Translations under genes and position numbers: made by a program
Assembly: GCA_018055865.1 (NCBI GenBank)
Contig: JAGPGR010000032.1
Coordinates: 1-11,911 of the forward strand
Source: Paludibacteraceae bacterium
GTDB taxonomy: Bacteria > Bacteroidota > Bacteroidia > Bacteroidales > Paludibacteraceae
DNA length: 11,911 nt
Reading direction: 5' to 3'
Shown here: in pieces, positions 6,946-11,911 of the stretch
Position numbering within the stretch: the first letter of the stretch is position 1
Layout of the letters: each line of letters opens with the position of its first letter
Notes under the pieces: generated by a model
Databases searched by the model: none
Told to the model about the DNA's origin: nothing
Seen by the model: the letters and a program-made list of their open reading frames with translations, nothing else

Positions 6946-6962
6946 AGGTCATTATTGCAAAT

Positions 6963-7418
6963 ATGAAACATTTACAAGTAGCAGCATTGAGCAACGGAAC
7001 CGTGATTGACCACATTCCGGCTAATAAGTTATTCAAGGTATTTTCACTTTTGAATTTAGAGAACTGTAAAGAAACAATCACCGTAGGGAATAATCTGAAC
7101 AGCGAAACTGTTGGAAAAAAGGGAATAATAAAGATTTCAGAACGTATTTTTTCGGAAGATGAAACCAATAAGATAGCACTTATTGCTCCAAAAGCAAAAA
7201 TCAACATTATACAGAACTACGAGGTAATTGAAAAACGACTGCTTTCGCTACCCGACGAGGTTCGTGAAATAGTTCAATGCCTGAATCCGGCCTGTATCAC
7301 CAATCATCAGCCGGTTCATACCTGGTTTCATGTGACCACTGAAGAGAATGAAACCCGTCTGAAATGCCATTACTGTGAACGGGAAGTGAAACTGGAGGAA
7401 ATTAAGCTTGCCCCCTAA
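6963..7418 (+). CDS. pyrI: Aspartate carbamoyltransferase regulatory subunit
   Basis: A 151-residue protein that binds CTP/ATP and zinc and links the PyrB trimers. The N-terminal nucleotide-binding domain has the usual NGTVIDHIPA (11-20) and Lys60/Lys91-type positions. The C-terminal zinc domain has all four ligands: Cys106-x4-Cys111 and Cys135-x2-Cys138. Length is normal (E. coli PyrI is 153). It lies 154 bases after pyrB, an unusually wide gap for this pair, filled by the inverted repeat pair at 6800-6945. Its last residues and TAA stop (7416-7418) are inside the next repeat, giving a KLAP end. Confidence 0.96.
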   Translation: MKHLQVAALSNGTVIDHIPANKLFKVFSLLNLENCKETITVGNNLNSETVGKKGIIKISERIFSEDETNKIALIAPKAKINIIQNYEVIEKRLLSLPDEVREIVQCLNPACITNHQPVHTWFHVTTEENETRLKCHYCEREVKLEEIKLAP

Positions 7419-7436
7419 CCCACTAAAGGGGATATT
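7410..7436 (+). repeat. Repeat pair B, left unit (overlaps pyrI stop)
   Basis: GCCCCCTAACCCACTAAAGG followed by GGATATT is a close match (one base changed in the C-run, small changes at the end) to the reverse complement of 10594-10620. It encodes the final Ala-Pro and the TAA of pyrI. Its partner is the degenerate unit at 7521-7548, about 140 bases end to end. Confidence 0.75.
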
Positions 7437-7467
7437 GGTTTAATTGATTAATTGTATGCAACATTAT

Positions 7468-8124
7468 ATGATAAAACGAAACTCACAAAAAACAACGAAT
7501 CACGTCTTACCTACTGCCAAACTCTCCCTTCAGAGTGTTGAGGGGTCGGCTCGGACTTTTCTATCCTGGAAACCCGGCACGCTGATATATCCGCTTCCGG
7601 CAGTAATGATATCGTGCGGCGAAACGGAAGAAGAATACAACATACTGACTGTGAGCTGGGTAGGCACTATTTGTACCAATCCGCCCATGTGCTATATTTC
7701 TATCCGACCAGAAAGGCATTCCTACGAAATAATAAAACGAACCGGTGAATTTGTTATCAATCTGACCAACGAAGAGCTGGCGCGGGCTACCGATTGGTGT
7801 GGTGTAAGAAGCGGAAAAGATTATAACAAATTTGCTGAAATGAAACTTACACCTGTGAAAGCAGAAAAAATCAACGCTCCGATAATAGCAGAAGCGCCGC
7901 TTTGCATCGAGTGTAAAGTTAAAGAAATCATTCCATTAGGTTCGCATGACATGTTTATTTCCGAAGTGGTCAATGTTCAGGCAAATTCCAAATACATTGA
8001 TAATAAGACGGATACATTTGATTTAGCAAAAGCAAAACTAATTGCCTACTCCCACGGACATTATTATAAATTGGGTGAAGAAATAGGCCGTTTCGGGTGG
8101 ACAGTGAGGAAGAAAAAAGTCTGA
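7468..8124 (+). CDS. Flavin reductase-like (FMN-binding split-barrel) protein
   Basis: A 218-residue protein from ATG 7468 (ATG 7456 and TTG 7444 are also in frame). The conserved domain starts at SWKPGTLIYPLPAVMISCG (33-51) and includes TVSWVGTICTNPPMCYISIR (61-80), GEFVINL (93-99), DWCG..SGKDYNKF (109-122) and LGSHDMFISEV (157-167), typical of the flavin reductase/FMN-binding split-barrel family. It probably binds FMN and reduces flavin or another small substrate in the cytoplasm; the exact substrate is unknown. The first 30 residues match nothing expected in the family, and codons 18-28 or so are read from a decayed copy of the intergenic repeat, so they look acquired. No later in-frame ATG exists before the conserved domain. 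A 58-base gap precedes glyA. Confidence 0.85.
   Translation: MIKRNSQKTTNHVLPTAKLSLQSVEGSARTFLSWKPGTLIYPLPAVMISCGETEEEYNILTVSWVGTICTNPPMCYISIRPERHSYEIIKRTGEFVINLTNEELARATDWCGVRSGKDYNKFAEMKLTPVKAEKINAPIIAEAPLCIECKVKEIIPLGSHDMFISEVVNVQANSKYIDNKTDTFDLAKAKLIAYSHGHYYKLGEEIGRFGWTVRKKKV
7521..7548 (-). repeat. Repeat pair B, right unit, degenerate and inside coding sequence
   Basis: ACTCTCCCTTCAGAGTGTTG followed by AGGGGTCG aligns with the right-unit form (C-run, TTTA, G-run, TTA, G-run) at about 18 of 23 core positions with one inserted base. Its orientation and distance from 7410-7436 match those of the other pairs. It lies within the N-terminal codons of the flavin reductase-like gene. The match is weaker than in the other units, so chance similarity is possible. 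Confidence 0.5.
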
Positions 8125-8148
8125 ACTTTTTTTACAGGATTTTTTTGA

Positions 8149-8156
8149 TAAATTTG
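8149..8156 (+). promoter_or_regulatory. Possible -7 promoter element for glyA
   Basis: TAAATTTG matches TAnnTTTG exactly, 26 bases before the glyA ATG. No TTG is found at the expected -33 distance, only T-rich sequence, so this is a candidate only. Confidence 0.4.
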
Positions 8157-8182
8157 AGAAAAAAAATTAAATATAATTGTTT

Positions 8183-9463
8183 ATGAAAAGAGACACACAA
8201 ATTTTTGACATTATCAAACGCGAAAAAGAGCGTCAGATGAAAGGAATAGAGCTTATAGCTTCTGAAAACTTTGTAAGTGATCAGGTGATGGAAGCAATGG
8301 GTTCTGTTTTAACAAATAAATACGCCGAAGGATATCCCGGCAAACGTTATTACGGCGGTTGCGAAGTGGTAGACGAGAGTGAGCAACTGGCCATCGACCG
8401 CATTAAACAAATTTTCGGTGCAGAATGGGCTAATGTGCAACCACACTCAGGGGCCCAAGCCAATATGGCGGTATTCCTGGCTTGCCTGAATCCCGGCGAT
8501 AAGTTTCTGGGGCTGAATTTGGCTCACGGTGGACACCTGTCGCACGGATCGCCTGTCAACAGTTCAGGAATTCTTTATAAAGCGCTGGAATACAACGTCA
8601 AAGAAGAAACCGGACGCGTGGATTACGACCAGATGGAAGAAGTAGCCCTGCGCGAACGTCCGAAACTGATTATAGGCGGTGGTTCAGCTTACTCCCGTGA
8701 ATGGGATTACAGGCGTATGCGCGAAATTGCCGATAAAATCGAAGCTATTCTGATGATAGATATGGCACACCCTGCCGGATTGATAGCTGCCGGACTTCTG
8801 GAAAATCCGGTAAAATTTGCTCATATTGTCACATCTACTACCCATAAAACACTTCGCGGACCGCGCGGTGGAATTATTCTGCTGGGCAAAGATTTTCCGA
8901 ATCCATGGGGTAAAACCACTCCTAAAGGCGAAGTAAAAATGATGTCGGCACTGTTGGACTCAGCTGTTTTCCCCGGAATTCAGGGTGGCCCGCTCGAACA
9001 TGTGATAGCCGCCAAAGCAGTCTCGTTCGGTGAGTGTCTTCAACCCGAATACAAAGAATATCAGATTCAGGTAAAGAAAAATGCAGCTGCACTAGCTGAA
9101 GCATTGATTAAACGTGGCTTTAAGATTATTTCAGGAGGAACAGAAAATCACTCCATGCTGGTAGATTTGCGTTCCAAATATCCTGATTTAACCGGCAAAA
9201 TAGCCGAAAAAATACTGGTAGAAGCCGATATTACCTGCAACAAAAACATGGTTCCATTTGATAGTCGCTCTGCATTTCAGACTTCCGGAATTCGTCTCGG
9301 CACTCCAGCCATCACTACCCGCGGTGCCAAAGAACCTTTGATGGAAGAAATAGCCGAAATGATAGAAATAGTACTTTCGAATGTGGAAAATCCTGCTGTC
9401 ATTCAATCGGTTAAAGAAAGAGTAAATAAAACCATGGAGAAATATCCGTTGTTTGGATATTAA
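8183..9463 (+). CDS. glyA: Serine hydroxymethyltransferase
   Basis: A 426-residue PLP enzyme that interconverts serine and glycine while loading tetrahydrofolate with a one-carbon unit, feeding purine and thymidylate synthesis. Visible are [11 protein letters not shown] (22-32), [16 protein letters not shown] (45-60), [11 protein letters not shown] (84-94), the PLP-contacting [12 protein letters not shown] (193-204), the Schiff-base Lys222 in [29 protein letters not shown], and [12 protein letters not shown]. Length is standard. ATG 8183 is preferred over the in-frame TTG at 8177. It lies upstream of purC, whose pathway uses the formyl-folate that GlyA helps to make. A probable promoter element lies 26 bases upstream. 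Confidence 0.97.
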   Translation: MKRDTQIFDIIKREKERQMKGIELIASENFVSDQVMEAMGSVLTNKYAEGYPGKRYYGGCEVVDESEQLAIDRIKQIFGAEWANVQPHSGAQANMAVFLACLNPGDKFLGLNLAHGGHLSHGSPVNSSGILYKALEYNVKEETGRVDYDQMEEVALRERPKLIIGGGSAYSREWDYRRMREIADKIEAILMIDMAHPAGLIAAGLLENPVKFAHIVTSTTHKTLRGPRGGIILLGKDFPNPWGKTTPKGEVKMMSALLDSAVFPGIQGGPLEHVIAAKAVSFGECLQPEYKEYQIQVKKNAAALAEALIKRGFKIISGGTENHSMLVDLRSKYPDLTGKIAEKILVEADITCNKNMVPFDSRSAFQTSGIRLGTPAITTRGAKEPLMEEIAEMIEIVLSNVENPAVIQSVKERVNKTMEKYPLFGY

Positions 9464-9465
9464 CT

Positions 9466-9494
9466 GCCCCACCAATCCTCCACGGAGGGAGGCT
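9466..9494 (+). repeat. Variant single copy of the intergenic repeat after glyA
   Basis: GCCCCACCAATCCTCCACGG followed by AGGGAGGCT has the same plan as the left units: a C-run tail, then a hairpin (CCTCC 9477-9481 / GGAGG 9484-9488), then a G-rich end. It begins two bases after the glyA stop, in left-unit orientation. There is no inverted partner before phoH, only 43 bases away. Membership in the same family is an inference from layout and partial sequence likeness. Confidence 0.5.
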
Positions 9495-9506
9495 TATTGA
9501 CTGCAA

Positions 9507-10523
9507 ATGAAGAATACAAATGAAATAATTTCTAATTCCGAAAAATCCTTCTTTGGAGGTGTTATAGAGGATTCTGTCTTCACATTATCCGAACATACCG
9601 ACACGACTACTTTTTATGGAATAAATAACAGTAATATTCAGTTACTGAGAAATTTACATCCCAACATCCGGATAGTAGCCCGCGGGCATGTGATTAAAAT
9701 AAGCGGTAGCGAGGCAGAAATAGAGCAATTCAAAAATAATCTGGGTAAATTAGAGTTATATTCGCTGAATAACAATAATCTGACAGAAGAGAATATTATA
9801 GGCATAGTAAAAGGGGAACAGCAAACTGAAGTAACTTTTGAAAATCTGATACTCCATGGTGTAAACGGAAAATCCATCATGGCGCGTACAAAAAATCAAC
9901 AAAAGCTGGTGAAGGATTTTGAAACGAATGATTTGCTGTTTGCTATCGGACCGGCAGGATCGGGAAAAACCTATACAGCCATTGCGCTGGCAGTGAGAGC
10001 TTTGAAAAATCGCGAAAAAAAGAAAATCATTTTGAGCCGTCCGGCAGTAGAAGCCGGTGAAAAACTCGGTTTTCTGCCGGGTGATATGAAAGAAAAAATC
10101 GATCCGTACCTGCAACCACTTTATGATGCGCTTCAGGACATGCTGCCCACTGTCAAACTAAAAGAATACATGGAAAACGGCACCATTCAGATTGCACCGC
10201 TGGCATTCATGCGAGGACGTACGCTGAGCGATGCGGTAGTTATTCTCGACGAAGCTCAGAATTCTACTTCGATGCAGATAAAAATGTTTCTTACACGCAT
10301 GGGTCTTAATACCAAAATGATAGTTACCGGGGATATCACTCAGATTGACTTACCGGCACAGCAAAAATCAGGTTTAATTGATGCACTTGAAGTCCTGAAA
10401 AGCATAAAAGGAATTGCTAAAATTGAATTTGACAAAGGGGATATAGTTCGCCACAAGTTGGTTCAACGGATAGTGGAGGCCTATGAAAAAGCTGCCCCCC
10501 GTCCCCCTAAAAGGGGAGTTTAA
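9507..10523 (+). CDS. PhoH family P-loop ATPase (PhoH-like/YbeZ type)
   Basis: A 338-residue cytoplasmic ATPase. Residues about 45-90 form a KH-like RNA-binding segment (NIRIVARGHVIKISGS). The ATPase part has Walker A GPAGSGKT (148-155), the ILSRPAVEAGEKLGFLPGD segment (175-193), Walker B VVILDEAQN (244-252) and the sensor-like IVTGD (272-276). YbeZ-type PhoH proteins are linked to RNA metabolism and ribosome maturation, usually with the endonuclease YbeY, whose gene is not in this window. The last residues (AAPRPPKRGV, 329-338) are read through a copy of the intergenic repeat and are not expected in the family. It is followed by purC, a pairing I recall as common in Bacteroidetes. Confidence 0.93.
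   Translation: MKNTNEIISNSEKSFFGGVIEDSVFTLSEHTDTTTFYGINNSNIQLLRNLHPNIRIVARGHVIKISGSEAEIEQFKNNLGKLELYSLNNNNLTEENIIGIVKGEQQTEVTFENLILHGVNGKSIMARTKNQQKLVKDFETNDLLFAIGPAGSGKTYTAIALAVRALKNREKKKIILSRPAVEAGEKLGFLPGDMKEKIDPYLQPLYDALQDMLPTVKLKEYMENGTIQIAPLAFMRGRTLSDAVVILDEAQNSTSMQIKMFLTRMGLNTKMIVTGDITQIDLPAQQKSGLIDALEVLKSIKGIAKIEFDKGDIVRHKLVQRIVEAYEKAAPRPPKRGV
10494..10520 (+). repeat. Repeat pair C, left unit inside the 3' end of phoH
   Basis: GCCCCCCGTCCCCCTAAAAG followed by GGGAGTT matches the reverse complement of 10594-10620 at 22 of 27 positions. Where other left units have the stop-forming CTAAC, this one has CCGTC, so phoH reads through and stops at TAA 10521-10523 just beyond the unit. Confidence 0.85.
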
Positions 10524-10593
10524 TCCCATATCAAATTGTTTTTTATACAAAATAGATATTCAAAAATAAAATCAATCTAATTTAATGCTTTCC

Positions 10594-10620
10594 AATTCCC
10601 CCTTTAGGGGGTTAGGGGGC
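10594..10620 (-). repeat. Repeat pair C, right unit (best-preserved copy)
   Basis: AATTCCCCCTTTAGGGGG followed by TTAGGGGGC. It contains a 5-bp C/G hairpin around TTTA plus a TTAGGGGG tail and ends ten bases before the purC ATG. Its reverse complement defines the repeat consensus used for the other units. Together with 10494-10520 it brackets about 127 bases. Confidence 0.85.
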
Positions 10621-10630
10621 AAATATATTT

Positions 10631-11578
10631 ATGAACGCACTTACAAAAACCGATTTCCATTTCGATGGACAAACAAATGTATATCACGGCAAAGTTCGTG
10701 ATGTGTATACTGTAAAAAATGATTTACTTGTAATGGTTGCTACCGACCGTATTTCTGCATTTGACGTAGTGCTGCCCAAAGGCATACCGTACAAAGGCCA
10801 GATGCTCAATCAGATAGCAGCCCGATTTCTGGATGCTACCGTCGATATCGTTCCAAACTGGAAACTGACCACACCCGACCCTATGGTTACAGTGGGACTT
10901 CGCTGTGAGGGATTTGCGGTGGAAATGATAGTACGGGGATACCTGTGCGGGAGTGCATGGCGTACTTACAAAAGCGGTGTGCGCGAAATTTGCGGAGTGA
11001 AAATTCCGGATGGAATGTGCGAAAACGAAAAATTTCCGACTCCGATAGTAACTCCTACTACTAAAGCTGCACAAGGGCTACACGACGAGGACATTTCGAA
11101 GGAAGAAATCCTGAAACAAGGCCTGGCAACACCCGAAGAATACGCTCTGCTGGAAAAATATACACTCGATTTATTCGAGCGGGGCACCAGAATGGCTGCT
11201 GAACGAGGTTTGATATTGGTTGATACCAAATATGAATTCGGGAAACGGGATGGAAAAATCTATCTGATGGACGAAATTCACACGCCCGACAGTTCGCGTT
11301 ATTTTTACGCCGATGGTTACGAAGAACGATTTGCAAAAGGCGAACCTCAGAAACAACTTTCAAAAGAATTTGTACGTGAATGGCTTATGGACAATGGGTT
11401 TCAGGGAAAGTCCGGTCAGCAGGTTCCGGAAATGACCGACGAAATAGTGAAAGGCATAAGTGACCGCTATATAGAGCTGTTCGAAAACATTACCGGCAGC
11501 AAATTTGATAAAGCAGAAGCCAGCGATGTGGCCTCACGAATTGATAAAAACGTTTCGGAATATCTGAAGACTATTTGA
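10631..11578 (+). CDS. purC: Phosphoribosylaminoimidazole-succinocarboxamide synthase (SAICAR synthetase)
   Basis: A 315-residue ATP-dependent ligase joining aspartate to CAIR in purine synthesis. Motifs: GKVRDVY (20-26, ATP-binding strand), [13 protein letters not shown] (37-49), [13 protein letters not shown] (101-113), LVDTKYEFG (196-204) and [12 protein letters not shown] (214-225). At about 315 residues it belongs to the longer class (yeast Ade1-like) rather than the roughly 240-residue E. coli type. The ATG at 10631 is ten bases after a G-rich repeat unit. It is the last gene of the block and ends 25 bases before a strong intrinsic terminator. Confidence 0.97.
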   Translation: MNALTKTDFHFDGQTNVYHGKVRDVYTVKNDLLVMVATDRISAFDVVLPKGIPYKGQMLNQIAARFLDATVDIVPNWKLTTPDPMVTVGLRCEGFAVEMIVRGYLCGSAWRTYKSGVREICGVKIPDGMCENEKFPTPIVTPTTKAAQGLHDEDISKEEILKQGLATPEEYALLEKYTLDLFERGTRMAAERGLILVDTKYEFGKRDGKIYLMDEIHTPDSSRYFYADGYEERFAKGEPQKQLSKEFVREWLMDNGFQGKSGQQVPEMTDEIVKGISDRYIELFENITGSKFDKAEASDVASRIDKNVSEYLKTI

Positions 11579-11603
11579 GAATTGCACGTTACAAACATAC
11601 CTG

Positions 11604-11645
11604 CTGTCAGCTTTCCTACGGTGGAAGGCTGGCAGTTTTCTTCTC
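11604..11645 (+). terminator. Intrinsic terminator after purC
   Basis: CTGTCAGCTTTCC (11604-11616) pairs with GGAAGGCTGGCAG (11623-11635): 13 base pairs including two G-U, with a six-base loop, followed by TTTTCTTCT. This is the clearest terminator in the window and marks the end of the plus-strand housekeeping block. Confidence 0.9.
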
Positions 11646-11778
11646 AGCTATCCTTATTTGCGGTTTATTTCTCCATTCTCAGTAAGAAAATCTCCATCAT
11701 TTGTTTTTGTATTATTAATTATACTTAATTTCCGAAAATAACAACCTGCATCAAACCATTTCTTTAAGGCAATTACAC

Positions 11779-11786
11779 TACTTTTG
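11779..11786 (+). promoter_or_regulatory. -7 promoter element for the gene at 11807
   Basis: TACTTTTG matches TAnnTTTG exactly and is followed by C. It lies 20 bases before the ATG, so the transcript leader would be very short, around 12 to 15 bases. A clear TTG at -33 is not present. Confidence 0.6.
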
Positions 11787-11806
11787 CACAATTATTTAAA
11801 TCAATT

Positions 11807-11911
11807 ATGCAAAAAGCTTCAATTACACTGCTACTAGCAGTTGTGTGTATATTTTCAACCTTCTCTCAGGTTCCAAATTCAGCATCCTTTTTCAATATCA
11901 AAGGTACAGTT
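11807..11911 (+). CDS. N-terminus of a secreted protein, probably an outer-membrane receptor (partial)
   Basis: Thirty-five codons are visible before the window ends. The start MQKASITLLLAVVCIFSTFSQ is a classic signal peptide, with cleavage likely around residues 20-21. The mature start runs through SASFFNIKGTV, whose IKGTV resembles the first strand of the carboxypeptidase-regulatory-like domain of Bacteroidetes TonB-dependent or OMP beta-barrel proteins. Secretion is well supported; the receptor assignment is a guess from a few residues. It has its own promoter element and follows a terminator, so it is a separate transcription unit. Confidence 0.6.
   Translation, partial: MQKASITLLLAVVCIFSTFSQVPNSASFFNIKGTV

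Noticed and set aside
9756..10115. 119-codon minus-strand ORF opposite phoH
   Set aside because: It covers the PhoH Walker A region in antisense and has a Phe/Cys-rich shadow composition.
6800..10620. CRISPR array from the recurring C/G-rich repeats
   Set aside because: The units occur as inverted pairs at gene boundaries kilobases apart, with no regular short spacers and no cas genes.
10594..10620. Telomere-like or G-quadruplex element (TTAGGGGG)
   Set aside because: Only two G-runs per unit are present on one strand; four would be needed for an intramolecular quadruplex, and the hairpin/inverted-repeat reading explains the sequence better.
10594..10620. Simple intrinsic terminator before purC
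   Set aside because: The hairpin is followed by TTAGGGGGC and not a T-tract, and it lies ten bases before a start codon, so it does not look like a standard terminator.

Overview
The window looks like a chromosomal housekeeping segment from a member of the Bacteroidetes, most likely the order Bacteroidales. The evidence is a DUF4290 protein next to murA, two flanking outer-membrane-receptor-type genes, a MurA with Asp in place of the catalytic Cys, the neighbourhood pyrB-pyrI-flavin reductase-glyA-phoH-purC, absence of Shine-Dalgarno sequences, and promoters of the TAnnTTTG type. I see no rRNA, tRNA, CRISPR, phage or insertion-sequence gene. Family names come from recognising motifs by eye; no database search was possible.

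Layout. Bases 1-665 (minus strand) hold the 5' part of a TonB-dependent receptor. A 429-base AT-rich divergent intergenic region follows. From 1095 every gene is on the plus strand: a lipoprotein of the endonuclease/exonuclease/phosphatase (EEP) fold, a DUF4290 protein, murA (peptidoglycan precursor synthesis), a YigZ/IMPACT protein translationally coupled to murA, and a FrnE-like DsbA-family oxidoreductase. A strong promoter and a candidate attenuator leader then precede pyrB-pyrI (aspartate transcarbamoylase catalytic and regulatory chains), a flavin reductase-like protein, glyA (serine hydroxymethyltransferase), phoH (P-loop ATPase) and purC (SAICAR synthetase). The block ends at a good intrinsic terminator, and a new signal-peptide-bearing gene starts at 11807. 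The second half is biochemically coherent: pyrB/pyrI make pyrimidines, glyA supplies one-carbon units and glycine, and purC makes purines.

Two things stand out beyond the housekeeping genes. First, three intergenic regions (pyrB-pyrI, pyrI-flavin reductase, phoH-purC) are each bracketed by an inverted pair of a roughly 27-base repeat: a C-run, CTAA, a C-run, TAAA, a G-run, AATT, and its reverse complement. The paired units span about 127-146 bases and have unrelated AT-rich interiors. They reach into the coding sequences: they supply the stop codons of pyrB and pyrI, rewrite the C-terminus of PhoH, and appear as a decayed copy in the N-terminus of the flavin reductase. A related single copy follows glyA. 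Second, the pyrB leader has a near-consensus promoter, a 32-codon ORF, a hairpin inside that ORF, and a U-tracted terminator hairpin whose 5' arm ends on the ORF's stop codon. This resembles the enterobacterial pyrBI attenuator in architecture, but in a different phylum.
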